Notes: generated from the letters alone by a model not told the origin. DNA of 64,000 bases from JAUIET01 sp964352475 (GCA_964352475.1 CAYGSL010000008.1:44287-108286), one strand, 5' to 3'; positions 8,918 through 18,240 are shown, counted from the first letter of the stretch. Numbers and translations are program-made.

Positions 8918-10282
8918 ATGACAAAACATGTACATGAGCCGGCACGAATTGTACCAGTGGTGGCAGAGTTTGACGTATTGGTTGTGGGCAGTGGTCCTGC
9001 GGGGCTGGCTGCTGCAATCGCGTCTGCACGCGCGGGAGCGCATACAGCATTACTTGAAAGATATGGCTGCTTTGGTGGCAACATCACTCAGGTGGGTGTA
9101 GAAGGCTTTGCCTGGTATAGACATGAACAAACAGTTGATAGCGAAGGGATAGGCATTGAGTTTGAACAACGCGCCAAAACGTTGGGCGCCACATTGCCGG
9201 AGCCGCAATCGATTAGTGATTCCCTTGATGGCGAAGCGTTCAAGTTCGTCGCCGATGAAATGGTACTTGAGGCTGGTGTAAGCCCCTTGCTGCACCGTTT
9301 ATTTGTATCTCCAATTCTGGACAGCGGTTCAATAATCGGCGTAGTTGTTGAAAGTAAATCGGGGCGTGAGGCAATCATGGCCAAACGAATTATTGATGCG
9401 ACAGGCGACGCTGATGTCGCAAGCCGCGCTGGCGCATTGGTTTCCAAGGCGCCCCGCGAAGAGTTAATGGGCGCCTCAGTCATGTTCTCTATGAGCGGTG
9501 TGAACAAAACAGAATTCATAGAGCACATCAAGGCAGACCCGCAAACCTATAGTGACTGGGCGGGTGGTGAATGGACAATTGAAACGTCCGGCAAGGAAGA
9601 CGATATGTTCTCGCCTTTTCTTCGCAAGCCATTTGAGCAGGCAATTAAAACGGGATTGATCCCTGCTACGCTGAATACAATATGTGGCACCTGGGGAAGT
9701 ATTTCCGATCAGGGAGATTTGAGCTACCTGAACCTGGTTCATCTTGCTGGCATTGATGGTACTTGCGCAGATGACCTCACTACGGGAGAAATAGAAGGGC
9801 GGCGACAAGCGATGTTAGCGGTGCGCGCGCTTAAACAGTTCACACCTGGCTGCAACAACGCCAAGTTGCGCAATTTTGGAATGACGATTGGCTTGCGTGA
9901 AACGCGCAAGATTAATGGCATCTACAATATGACGGCGGAGGATGTTCGTGAACAAGGCCGTTTCGACGATAGTATTGGCATATTTCCAGAGTTCATAGAT
10001 GGCTATGGCATTTTGATATTGCCAACCACCGGACGTTACTTTCAGCTCCCTTATCGTGCGCTTTTGCCCAAAGGCGTGGACAACTTGCTGGTTGCAGGCC
10101 GCAGTATCGGTGGTGATAGGGACTCACATGCAGCGATCAGAAACATGATGTGTTGCACCGTGACAGGGCAGGGCGCAGGTGTCGCTGCTGCCGTTTCCAT
10201 TCGACAGCAGTGTGCGCTTGCAGAGCTGGATGTTGGGCTATTACAGAAGGAGTTGCTCAAGCAGGATGTCAGAATTCACTAG
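8918..10282 (+). CDS. FAD-dependent oxidoreductase (FAD_oxidored family)
   Basis: 454 residues. An N-terminal Rossmann motif VVGSGPAGLAAAIASARAGA near residues 22-41 is followed by LLERYGCFGGN, the typical second segment of the FAD_oxidored family. The C-terminal FAD contact is NLLVAGRSIGGDRDSHAAIR. These proteins are related to fumarate-reductase/thiazole-like flavoproteins; many sit in sugar-acid and polysaccharide catabolic clusters. The stop codon overlaps the stop of the convergent MFS gene through a CTAG at 10279-10282. The proximity of an MFS carrier and an enolase-superfamily enzyme suggests a shared carboxylic-acid catabolism, but the reaction is unknown. Confidence 0.87.
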   Translation: MTKHVHEPARIVPVVAEFDVLVVGSGPAGLAAAIASARAGAHTALLERYGCFGGNITQVGVEGFAWYRHEQTVDSEGIGIEFEQRAKTLGATLPEPQSISDSLDGEAFKFVADEMVLEAGVSPLLHRLFVSPILDSGSIIGVVVESKSGREAIMAKRIIDATGDADVASRAGALVSKAPREELMGASVMFSMSGVNKTEFIEHIKADPQTYSDWAGGEWTIETSGKEDDMFSPFLRKPFEQAIKTGLIPATLNTICGTWGSISDQGDLSYLNLVHLAGIDGTCADDLTTGEIEGRRQAMLAVRALKQFTPGCNNAKLRNFGMTIGLRETRKINGIYNMTAEDVREQGRFDDSIGIFPEFIDGYGILILPTTGRYFQLPYRALLPKGVDNLLVAGRSIGGDRDSHAAIRNMMCCTVTGQGAGVAAAVSIRQQCALAELDVGLLQKELLKQDVRIH

Positions 10283-11532
10283 CTTGCTGCAACATTTTGC
10301 CTATGTCGCATGAGCGCCCATGTTGCCAGAGCTCCAATAGCGGAAGCGCAGGCGATATAGGCGAAAAACAGCTGGTATCCTTCTGTCATCGAGTAATTGC
10401 TTAACAGGTAACTATTGATCTGCGGCACATACAGGTCGGGACTGTAGCCCACTACAGAGATCAGTCCGATTGCAGAGCCAATTGCCGTTTTCGGAATAGG
10501 GCAGTCTTCCAGCAAGGCCCAAATCAAGCCGCGCAGGGCATAGGCAAGCATGCCGAAAGGCACGATAAACACCCATAGCATCCACGAGCTTGCGGCGGTG
10601 GTCGGCATTGTTGCAAGAAAAACACAGGCCGCCACACCGGCCAGGAAGGCGCCGCACATCATGCGATCATTGCCATAGCGATCGCCCAGGAAGCCACCCA
10701 CAATGCCGCCAATCGGGCGCATCCAGAGCTTGGTCGTGCCCAATGCCATCACTGCCGCCAGAGCCATTCCAAAACCACCGTTTTCAGCGAAGCTGGGCAA
10801 TTCGATGGTTGCCCAAAAAATATGATAAACAGCGCTCAATATGATGCACAGCAGCCATACGGATGGGAGTTTTATAATCGCCAGAACGTCTTTTATATTT
10901 GCGCCTGTCTTGTAGGCATCGGCATCACTTGAGGCGTTGTTTTTTCCGGTAAACATCATTATCACGGCGATTACAATGCACAGCACGGCGTAGACAATGA
11001 TCACAGTTTGCATGCCAAAGGATTTACTCACGTACCAGGCGAAAATCAACGAGGCGATAGTCATCAATATCGCTTCGAACAGACCGCGAGTGCCTTCCAG
11101 TACACCGAACATGCGTCCTTGTTCGTGTTTGCCACCCAATAAGTTGGTTTGCTTCAACATTGCTGACCATAAAATGCCAACACCGATTACACCCCACAGC
11201 GCATAGATGATCACTAGCGACTGGTAGCTTGGAATACTTGCGTACCAAAAATAGGTTGCAGAGCTGCTGAGTAGTGCGATGATTACAAGCTTTTTTGGAG
11301 CAACCTTGTCGGCAAGCCACCCGCCTGGCAAATAACAGATCATGCAAGACAAAGCATAAGTGGAGCTTAAATTGCCGAGCTGGGTTTCAGTCAGCTGGAA
11401 GACATCAAGCAGCGAAGATTTAAAAATCTGGCGCAGATAAGGCATGCTGTAAATGACTGACACCGCCAACGCAAGCATCAATACCTGCAGATAGTTCATC
11501 AGGCGTTGTTGATCTACATTCTCAAGTTTCAT
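10279..11532 (-). CDS. MFS transporter
   Basis: 417 residues with about twelve hydrophobic segments and a cytoplasmic loop near residues 195-215. WLADKVAPKKLVII near residue 75 resembles the MFS loop 2-3 signature. The start overlaps the stop of the upstream enolase-superfamily gene in an ATGA arrangement (11529-11532), so translation is probably coupled. The pairing suggests import of the acid substrate of that enzyme. The 3' end overlaps the convergent flavoprotein by four bases. Family resemblance is to organic-anion and hexuronate type MFS carriers; the exact substrate is not readable. Confidence 0.9.
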   Translation of the reverse strand: MKLENVDQQRLMNYLQVLMLALAVSVIYSMPYLRQIFKSSLLDVFQLTETQLGNLSSTYALSCMICYLPGGWLADKVAPKKLVIIALLSSSATYFWYASIPSYQSLVIIYALWGVIGVGILWSAMLKQTNLLGGKHEQGRMFGVLEGTRGLFEAILMTIASLIFAWYVSKSFGMQTVIIVYAVLCIVIAVIMMFTGKNNASSDADAYKTGANIKDVLAIIKLPSVWLLCIILSAVYHIFWATIELPSFAENGGFGMALAAVMALGTTKLWMRPIGGIVGGFLGDRYGNDRMMCGAFLAGVAACVFLATMPTTAASSWMLWVFIVPFGMLAYALRGLIWALLEDCPIPKTAIGSAIGLISVVGYSPDLYVPQINSYLLSNYSMTEGYQLFFAYIACASAIGALATWALMRHRQNVAAS

Positions 11533-12752
11533 AATGGATACTCTGCGGGTTCCAGATGCAGGTGGTTGTCTGCGTAACTGTGTTGCTCTGCAACATCTTC
11601 ATTCAGAATCACACCCAGTCCCGGCGTTTCCGGTGGAATAACATAACCGTTTTCCCATTGAATTGGCGTTTCCAGCAGATCAGCATAGAAGCCGCCCATT
11701 TGCTTGATTGATTCCAGTATCAAAAAATTCGGGCTGCATGTGCTTAGCTGAATATTGGCCGCTGCAACCACTGGCCCGCAGTACAGGTGAGGCGCAATTT
11801 GCACGTAGTAGGTCTCGGCCATGCCGGCCACCTTCTTTGCTTCGAGCAGGCCACCGCAACGCCCCAGGTTCATTTGCAAGATGGCAGCAGAGCGGTCTTC
11901 AAGAACGCGAGAAAAGTCGTACTTGCTGTTTAATCGCTCGCCCGTGGCAATAGGAATGCTGGTGCCTGATGCGACGCTTGCCATTGCCCTGGTGTTTTCT
12001 GGCGGTGTTGGTTCTTCTAACCAAAGCGGGTCGAAGGGTTCCAGGCGCTTGGCCAGGCGAACAGCGCCGGCCGGCGTCATTTGACCGTGAGTACCAATTA
12101 GCAAGTCTACCGAATTGCCCACGGCCTTACGGAGCTGGCGGGTATATTCCTCGGTCAGAGTCAGAGCATGCATGGAAAGTTGGCGCGGGTCCATGCATGA
12201 GTATCCGCCAGTGGGATCAAATTTAAGCGCAGTGAAACCTTGCGCCACATAGTCTTTGGCGCGCCTGGCGGCCAATTCTGGTGTGGTATATACATCGTCT
12301 TCATCGCCAGGTTCGGCGTAAATGTAAGAGTAGGTGCGAAGCTTGTCATGCACTTTCCCACCCAGTAACTGGTACACGGGTTGCTGGCAGGACTTGCCAA
12401 TGATGTCCCAGCATGCCATTTCAATGCCGCTGATGATTGCACCCAGGGTTAGATCCGGGTGTTGGGTGTACCCGGCGGAGTATACTCTTCTCCACAGCGC
12501 CTCGATTTCGAATGGGGTGCGGCCAACAACGTGGCGCTCGAATACATCATCGATTAGAGTAGCGACGGCGTGCGGAGAAAATGGTGGGCTGTACACTTCA
12601 CCAATACCTTCCAGCCCGCAATCGGTAGATAATTTTACGAAGATGAAATAGCGCCCACCAACGCCCGGTTCCGGGTTGCCAACTACCCAGGTTTTTACAT
12701 TTGTTATTTTCAAAATCGACTCAGCCTGGCTATCTATATCAGGCATGCACAT
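11529..12752 (-). CDS. Mandelate racemase/muconate lactonizing enzyme family protein (sugar-acid dehydratase-like)
   Basis: 407 residues, an enolase-superfamily protein. Near residue 180 is TALKFDPTGG with the conserved Lys. The barrel strands carry GTHGQMTPAGAVRLAKRL, WLEEPTPPE and ATGERL, the two latter giving the Glu metal ligands. In the first metal-ligand strand the usual Asp is not visible; the segment reads LIGTHGQ. Members act on aldonic and aldaric acids, most often as dehydratases or cycloisomerases. Start choice is uncertain: ATG at 12752 or 12746, neither with a strong ribosome site. It is coupled to the MFS gene downstream, so import and breakdown of one sugar-acid-like substrate is likely. 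Confidence 0.88.
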   Translation of the reverse strand: MCMPDIDSQAESILKITNVKTWVVGNPEPGVGGRYFIFVKLSTDCGLEGIGEVYSPPFSPHAVATLIDDVFERHVVGRTPFEIEALWRRVYSAGYTQHPDLTLGAIISGIEMACWDIIGKSCQQPVYQLLGGKVHDKLRTYSYIYAEPGDEDDVYTTPELAARRAKDYVAQGFTALKFDPTGGYSCMDPRQLSMHALTLTEEYTRQLRKAVGNSVDLLIGTHGQMTPAGAVRLAKRLEPFDPLWLEEPTPPENTRAMASVASGTSIPIATGERLNSKYDFSRVLEDRSAAILQMNLGRCGGLLEAKKVAGMAETYYVQIAPHLYCGPVVAAANIQLSTCSPNFLILESIKQMGGFYADLLETPIQWENGYVIPPETPGLGVILNEDVAEQHSYADNHLHLEPAEYPL

Positions 12753-12991
12753 TACGGTGTTTGCCCGGCTGACGCAATTTATGCAGTGAGAAAAAATGTC
12801 AGCGATTGGTAAGAATATATTTCACCTTAGCTATATCTCTTATGTCCTTGAGAGCAAAGCAGTTTGCTCAAAACGGTCAAAAATCCGGCGGTAAATTTGG
12901 TATAAATCCTCAATTCTGGTGTGTATTCTTGCGCTCTTAGGCCGGCCCATATTGCTTGCCGATTACTTTAGAACCACCAGTAAAGACAATT
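12753..12991. other. Intergenic interval without recognised features
   Basis: 239 bases between the divergent sugar-acid enzyme and transglycosylase genes. I see no gene, tRNA or strong inverted repeat; it is AT-rich around 12800-12850 and presumably holds both promoters. Confidence 0.5.
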
Positions 12992-15142
12992 ATGAGACCA
13001 GACAGGACGGCCGCCTGCACGCGTGTATTTGCAGTGCAGAAAAGTTACAGCGGATGTCATCTTATCGCTGCTGTGTATGCGTTGCTTGCCGCGCTCAGTT
13101 TTGTGGCGCCTGCAAGCGCTCATGAAGCGTTTAAACGGCCTGCTCATATTGCGCAGGCAGTTGATTTCTGGAGCAGGGTTTATTCAGAAATTGATACCCA
13201 AACCGGCTTTATTCATGATCGGCGCGATCCTCAGCTGATTTATGAAGTGTACCCGCTGGATGCTGGCGACACGCCGAGGCGGCAGCAAAGAGACATTGAT
13301 CAAAGGTTGAAGCAATACCGCCGTTTGCTGGCCGACATGATCGAGAAGCAAGCGGCAGAATACGACTCGGAGCAACAGCGCGTTGCCGCGTTATTGGGTG
13401 CACTGCAACCGTCAGAGAAGCAACTTCGCACCGCAGTGAAACAAATTCGTTTTCAACGTGGGCAGGCTGATAGGTTCGCACAGGGCATTGCCAGGCAAAA
13501 ACGCCTGGGCGGCGAGGTTCGACAGGTTTTGGAAAAACACGGGCTGCCAGTAGAGATAAACGCTCTGCCGCACGTCGAGTCTTCTTACAATCCCACGGTG
13601 AAATCTCACGCAGGTGCATTGGGCCTCTGGCAGATCATGCCAGCAACGGCGCGTCGCTACCTCACCGTGAGCGGGAATGTGGATGAACGATTGGATGTGC
13701 GGCGCTCTACGGAAGCGGCAGCCAGACTGCTTAAGCACAACTATGGCGTTTTAAAAGACTGGTCCCTGGCAGTAACGGCTTATAACCGAGGCCTGGCCGG
13801 GGTGCGTCGCGCGGTCAGAGAGACCGGAAGCCGCGATATTGGTGTGATTAGCCGGGACTACGAAGGGCGTGGATTTGGTTTTGCTTCTCGTAATTTCTAC
13901 GCAGCTTTTCTCGCTGCACATGATGTGTCATCCGGCCAATTTCCGGCAACTTCGGTTGACAACACAGCCAGTGTAGGGAGTTCAAACAATGCAACCTTGG
14001 CATTACGTCGCTACTTGCCATTCTACGAGATTGCGCAGGAGTTTTCGGTTCCTGTACTTTCTCTTAAGAATGCCAACCCGGAGCTCACGACGAAGTACTG
14101 GAATGCGGAGAAGTGGCTTGAGCCAGACTACGCACTGCAAATTCCGGGTGAACTGGATTCCAGGCAAGCCACGGCGGCGCTGCGCAGCCTGGAGGCCCTG
14201 TCGGGCCTGGATCAGCAACAGGCTGATCGTTACTATCGCATCAAGAAAGGCGACAAGCTGGCCTTGCTTGCCCGCGATTTTCAAACGGACATGGCGCAGC
14301 TGATGAACCTTAACGGGGTGAACAGCGTTCATAGAATTTATGCGGGTCAGATTCTGCGCCTGCCTTCCGCTGAATTTGCCTCATCTTTGTCACCAAAGGT
14401 AGCGGCTACTCAGAGCCCGCGTGCGAGCTACGCAAAACTGGATGTCCGTGCTGATCCAAAACCGGTTGCAGAGCCATTACGCGGGCAGCTGGTGTACGGC
14501 GTACTGCGAGATACAACGGCTTCACGTGATGTAATGCGCTATGCGTTTGAAGCAATGCGGCTGAGCACGCCCAATGCGTGGGATATACGCGTGGCCTCAT
14601 CTATCAGCAGTCTGGTGTCTGTACCCGAAAGTATATCCGCTGTTCAGGGTCGGCGCGCTATTGCGACCGCCAACAGTATGTTTGTCAACAATGAGTCTGA
14701 ACTGGTTGCCGATCCCGCCGACTATCTGGTTGCCAGTGATGGCAGTATTGAAATTCAGGTTGGCGAAACCCTTGGGCATTACGCTCATTGGTTAGGGGTA
14801 CACTCTTCAGATCTTCGTCGATTGAACAATTTGTCCCGGCGCCAGGCGGTGGTGGTCGGCCGGCGTATTACGTTGAGCTTTGAAGACGTGGACAGACAGA
14901 GCTTTGAGCGTTCTCGACGATTGCATCACTTGCAGTTGCAGCAACGCTATTTTTCAGAATATCGAATTACCGGTGTTCAAAATCACTCACTCGGCCGGGG
15001 TGACAATCTTTGGGAATTGGCCACCAGTGAGTACGGAATTCCACTGTGGCTACTGCGCCAATACAATCCTGATTTTGATTTTGGCAGTGTGCTTGCTCTA
15101 AATCAGGTGCTTTCAATCCCTGTGGTCACAGCGAAAACCTGA
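12992..15142 (+). CDS. LysM-containing lytic transglycosylase (MltD-like)
   Basis: 716 residues from ATG 12992; the frame extends 12 codons further to a TTG at 12956 with no better ribosome site. A long positively charged N-terminus and a hydrophobic stretch ending in PASA-HEA form the export signal. The SLT catalytic domain contains the catalytic Glu at about residue 196 (LPHVESSYNP) followed by GALGLWQIMPATARRYL and AYNRGLAGV. Three LysM-like repeats follow: near 424-470 (YYRIKKGDKLALLA), near 590-635 (IQVGETLGHYAHWLG) and at the C-terminus (GRGDNLWELATSEYG). It is much longer than E. coli MltD (452 residues). It cleaves peptidoglycan glycan strands in the periplasm. Confidence 0.92.
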   Translation: MRPDRTAACTRVFAVQKSYSGCHLIAAVYALLAALSFVAPASAHEAFKRPAHIAQAVDFWSRVYSEIDTQTGFIHDRRDPQLIYEVYPLDAGDTPRRQQRDIDQRLKQYRRLLADMIEKQAAEYDSEQQRVAALLGALQPSEKQLRTAVKQIRFQRGQADRFAQGIARQKRLGGEVRQVLEKHGLPVEINALPHVESSYNPTVKSHAGALGLWQIMPATARRYLTVSGNVDERLDVRRSTEAAARLLKHNYGVLKDWSLAVTAYNRGLAGVRRAVRETGSRDIGVISRDYEGRGFGFASRNFYAAFLAAHDVSSGQFPATSVDNTASVGSSNNATLALRRYLPFYEIAQEFSVPVLSLKNANPELTTKYWNAEKWLEPDYALQIPGELDSRQATAALRSLEALSGLDQQQADRYYRIKKGDKLALLARDFQTDMAQLMNLNGVNSVHRIYAGQILRLPSAEFASSLSPKVAATQSPRASYAKLDVRADPKPVAEPLRGQLVYGVLRDTTASRDVMRYAFEAMRLSTPNAWDIRVASSISSLVSVPESISAVQGRRAIATANSMFVNNESELVADPADYLVASDGSIEIQVGETLGHYAHWLGVHSSDLRRLNNLSRRQAVVVGRRITLSFEDVDRQSFERSRRLHHLQLQQRYFSEYRITGVQNHSLGRGDNLWELATSEYGIPLWLLRQYNPDFDFGSVLALNQVLSIPVVTAKT

Positions 15143-15151
15143 GTCGCCAGC

Positions 15152-16378
15152 TCACCGTTTAACTGCTTTCTCGCACTTGCTCGCCGGAATATAAACGGCG
15201 CAAAGCGCGAGTAGTACGCAAATAACCGTATACCAGGCACCATACAGCGCGAGCACATCGAAACTGATCTCACGGTCCATACAAATGCCCAGTACCACCG
15301 GCGACAAGGCGGACGCAAAAACCATGATTGCTGATGTGGCGGATTTAATAGAGCCAATATTTGCGGTGCCATAAAGCTCTGCATAAAAAGGGCTGATCGC
15401 CGTGCCCAGCATGCCGTTGCTGATAGACATTAGCACCAGAAACAGACCTGCCGACCAGGGTGCGGAAAAGTGCGCAAGCGAAAACAGTGCCAGCGCCAAT
15501 GGTAAGGGAAGCCACGGAACAATGCGCTGCGCACTGAACAGGTCTATCAGTCGTCCACAGACCAAAGCGGAAAACATGGAAGTGATGCCATAAACAACAA
15601 ACCAGCTACCCCAGGCTTGTAAGGACCATTGCTTGTATTCGACTAAGGCAATCTGATGGAAAATAAACCCGGTAAAGAGTAGTGCGCCGGATGACGCCGC
15701 TGGCAAGAGCAAATAAAACCTGGGGTCTTTTAATACCTCTTTGCGGGTCCAGTTGAGTGATGATGCAAGTGAATCAAGTTTAGAAAGCTGATCCATGTAT
15801 TGGCTATGCCTGAGTTCATGGCCACGCAATAGAAACAAAACTGCAGGCGCCAGAAAAAGAATCAAAACGGCCGCAACAGCAAGCAATACCGTCTGCCAGT
15901 CAAACATCAGCATTGCGGCAACGATGATTGCCGGAAGAAACGCTTCGCCGGTTCGATAGCCCATGCCGCTTAATGCATTTGCCGACCCTCGTGCATCGGC
16001 TATGTATCGCACCATAGTGGCGCTGGCGGCCATCATCATCAATCCTTGACCGAATTGTCGTAGCAAGAAGAAAGCAAGCAATAGTGTGATTACATTTCCA
16101 CCCAGTGCCAGAGTGAGGCAGCCGCTGGCAAGACCAAATACGGTAATCTGGGAAAACACTCTCAAATCGAGGCGATCAATGAGTGATCCTGTCCAGACAA
16201 CTGCTACTGCACTGAGCAACGTTGCAGCAGAGTACACACCGCTGAATTCCGCGTGACTCAAGTTCAATTGTTGACGCAGGTCAGCGCTGAAATAGGCGAT
16301 AAAAAATGTTTGCCCCGGTGAGGAAAACAAGGTCATCAAAAAACCAAAGGTCAATAAACGCCATTCGTGTCTTAACAT
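15152..16378 (-). CDS. MFS transporter
   Basis: 408 residues with about twelve hydrophobic segments. GSLIDRLDLRVFSQITV near residue 62 resembles the loop 2-3 signature, and a central hydrophilic loop lies near 195-210. It is convergent with the transglycosylase, ten bases from its stop. Upstream on the same strand, 27 bases away, is a 100-residue unknown gene. The protein looks like members of the general MFS_1 family, and nothing in the context points to a substrate. Confidence 0.88.
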   Translation of the reverse strand: MLRHEWRLLTFGFLMTLFSSPGQTFFIAYFSADLRQQLNLSHAEFSGVYSAATLLSAVAVVWTGSLIDRLDLRVFSQITVFGLASGCLTLALGGNVITLLLAFFLLRQFGQGLMMMAASATMVRYIADARGSANALSGMGYRTGEAFLPAIIVAAMLMFDWQTVLLAVAAVLILFLAPAVLFLLRGHELRHSQYMDQLSKLDSLASSLNWTRKEVLKDPRFYLLLPAASSGALLFTGFIFHQIALVEYKQWSLQAWGSWFVVYGITSMFSALVCGRLIDLFSAQRIVPWLPLPLALALFSLAHFSAPWSAGLFLVLMSISNGMLGTAISPFYAELYGTANIGSIKSATSAIMVFASALSPVVLGICMDREISFDVLALYGAWYTVICVLLALCAVYIPASKCEKAVKR

Positions 16379-16405
16379 GAAACGGCGTGTGTCCTGCTGT
16401 TTCGC

Positions 16406-16708
16406 TTAAACCTGAATGTTGGGCAATAATTGGGAATAGCTAAAACCAGCCCAAGTGCTGGCGCGCATGACGTGCGTGGGCATTTCGAGAAAGGTTTTTT
16501 CCAGGAAGTCATTAACCTGGTTCCAGTCCTTTGAATAAAACGGGTGGCCCTTAAGCGCGATAGGGTGGATATAGTTTTCTTCACGCTTGAGTATTTGTAT
16601 CTGTATCACACCGTCGCGCAACTGCATTGCGAGCGCATAGGTGTGTTCCGGGCCTATACCCTCTATGGCATTGCGAACGCCCGATATATCTTGGTCGGTA
16701 AACTGCAT
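16406..16708 (-). CDS. Conserved-looking small protein of unknown function
   Basis: 100 residues, beginning MQFTDQDISGVRNAIEG and ending QLLPNIQV. No signal peptide, no membrane segment and no recognised motif. The composition and codon use look coding, but the ribosome site (AGG nine bases ahead) is weak. It lies 27 bases upstream of the MFS gene on the same strand and may be co-transcribed. I do not recognise the family. Confidence 0.6.
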   Translation of the reverse strand: MQFTDQDISGVRNAIEGIGPEHTYALAMQLRDGVIQIQILKREENYIHPIALKGHPFYSKDWNQVNDFLEKTFLEMPTHVMRASTWAGFSYSQLLPNIQV

Positions 16709-16997
16709 TGTCTAAGCCTGTGTTACCCAAAATCCGAAGGGCCCGGTAACAGTGACTACTGAGCGTCACAATTCCAACGAGCCTATAAGGTTCCACGGAG
16801 GCCTAAGCCTCGAACAAAGCGGATCTCGACAACGCTGCTTAGGCAACATCGGATGCTTTGAACTCCATCCACTGTCAATTATGCCATAGTTGTTACCCAC
16901 AAGGTTGACTATGCCGACCATCGGCCCATGGTAAAAGTGGCTGATTCTGCGCCGGTGGCTTCTGTCGCTAAGTGTGTGTGGTAGAGATTTGCGGAAA
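16709..16997. other. Non-coding interval with an eight-base inverted repeat
   Basis: 289 bases with no convincing gene; short frames on both strands lack ribosome sites and look like noise. It contains a perfect inverted repeat GCCTAAGC (16801-16808) / GCTTAGGC (16837-16844), with an inner pairing AGCG (818-821) / CGCT (833-836) directly stacked on the right arm. No T-run follows, so a terminator is not indicated. Confidence 0.5.
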
Positions 16998-17744
16998 CTA
17001 GTCGTTGTTGTCGCGCCGCACCAGAGGGCTAAACAGGCCATATTTCCAGGACCGCATCGCCATGACTACTGTGACGCCGTGGCGTTCGTCTAATCCCAGA
17101 GAGGCATCTTCGTTGTTCAGTTCATCAAATTCGCGAATCAGGCGCATCAGCTTGCGTTGGAACTCGGCATTGGAGTTGTTTGATAACATGCCGTTTAGCA
17201 CCACCAGACGCTCACCATCACGGTCAAACCGCGTACTGAAGTATTCCCTGCCAATTTTGTCTTGAAAAAATCGCTGTATAGGGCCGTTGTCTCGCCAAGC
17301 GAAATTAGGCGCAATCAGCAGCTTAATCCTGTTTTTGGGCAGCAGCTCTATGATCTTTAGTTTGTCCAGCTGCGCCAGTTTCTGAATGCAGTCGGTTTCG
17401 CTGATCTTGTAAAAGCTGCAAATATCCTCAAGCGTCCACCGGTTGAGTGCGCAGATTGTTACCAGCAGAAGTTCAAGGTCATCCGCTATCTGCTGTTCTT
17501 TTTCGATATCCAGCAGCGTCAGCAGAGGCGACCGTTCATTCATTTGCTGGACCAGGTCGGATATTTCCATGCCCATTATCAAACAGGTTTGTTCCAGCCG
17601 CTGCAGCGTAAAGCTTTTCTCAGAAAACAGACGCTTAACGCTGGCCTCCGATAAATCGAGTGCACGGGCCACGTCAGCGTAGGTTTTCCCATGGGCTTTT
17701 AACGCTGATTTGAGTGCGTGAATGAGCGGTTTTACTTGAGCCAT
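16998..17744 (-). CDS. Helix-turn-helix (XRE-like) transcriptional regulator
   Basis: 248 residues from the ATG at 17744. A longer frame starts at 17774, but GGAG lies nine bases ahead of 17744 and the HTH then begins at the usual distance from the N-terminus. Residues about 4-60 form a helix-turn-helix domain with YADVARALDLSEASVKRLFSE as its core. The remaining C-terminal region of about 185 residues (RFFQDKIGREYFSTRF and others) is probably a dimerisation or sensing domain. It is a single gene, divergent from the small gene at 17881. The targets are unknown. Confidence 0.85.
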   Translation of the reverse strand: MAQVKPLIHALKSALKAHGKTYADVARALDLSEASVKRLFSEKSFTLQRLEQTCLIMGMEISDLVQQMNERSPLLTLLDIEKEQQIADDLELLLVTICALNRWTLEDICSFYKISETDCIQKLAQLDKLKIIELLPKNRIKLLIAPNFAWRDNGPIQRFFQDKIGREYFSTRFDRDGERLVVLNGMLSNNSNAEFQRKLMRLIREFDELNNEDASLGLDERHGVTVVMAMRSWKYGLFSPLVRRDNND

Positions 17745-17880
17745 GACGCCGATCTCCAGAGCTGAGTACCACATGGTAATACTTTATGTGTCGCGCAGTG
17801 CAACTTCACGATAAAAGGTTTCAATATGATACCTGTTGGACAATACTGCGCACTGAATTCAGGCACTCAGACAAATAAAA

Positions 17881-18240
17881 ATGACCGACGATAATAGAAA
17901 CAGCCAAAGTGAAAACACCCATGCCATTCTGCGTTCTGCTATCAGAGACAGTAGAGCCAGCTGCGTGCAGGCCAGAATACGAATTACGCGTATCGATAGA
18001 GATATAGAGCAGCTTCGCCGCTCGATGCGATGCACACCGGATCAAGCAGAGTCAAACTCGGTCGACATTAAATTGAGACAGAGTCTCAAGCTCAGGGAGC
18101 GGGTGAGCAGGGGCTTGGCCAGCACCGAGGCCCATCTTCTGCAGCTACTGCAAATGGAACAGCAAGCTCAGGACTCTTATCAGCCAGCTTCCAGGAGAAC
18201 GACTGGCGAGCGATGGCTGCCGATAAGCACAGAACTCTAA
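17881..18240 (+). CDS. Possible small coiled-coil protein of unknown function
   Basis: 119 residues rich in Arg, Gln and Glu, with predicted long helices (RIDRDIEQLRRSM, LKLRERVSRGLASTEAHLLQ). No membrane segment or known domain. The ATG has no clear Shine-Dalgarno sequence. Absence of stops over 360 bases and a reasonable codon pattern support a gene, but it could be chance. It is divergent from the HTH regulator at 16998-17744 and could be its target. I do not recognise it. Confidence 0.45.
   Translation: MTDDNRNSQSENTHAILRSAIRDSRASCVQARIRITRIDRDIEQLRRSMRCTPDQAESNSVDIKLRQSLKLRERVSRGLASTEAHLLQLLQMEQQAQDSYQPASRRTTGERWLPISTEL

Noticed and set aside
16766..17041. 91-residue minus-strand frame in the interval before the HTH regulator
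   Set aside because: Rich in Arg, His, Ser and Pro with no domain, and it overlaps the 3' end of the regulator in another frame.
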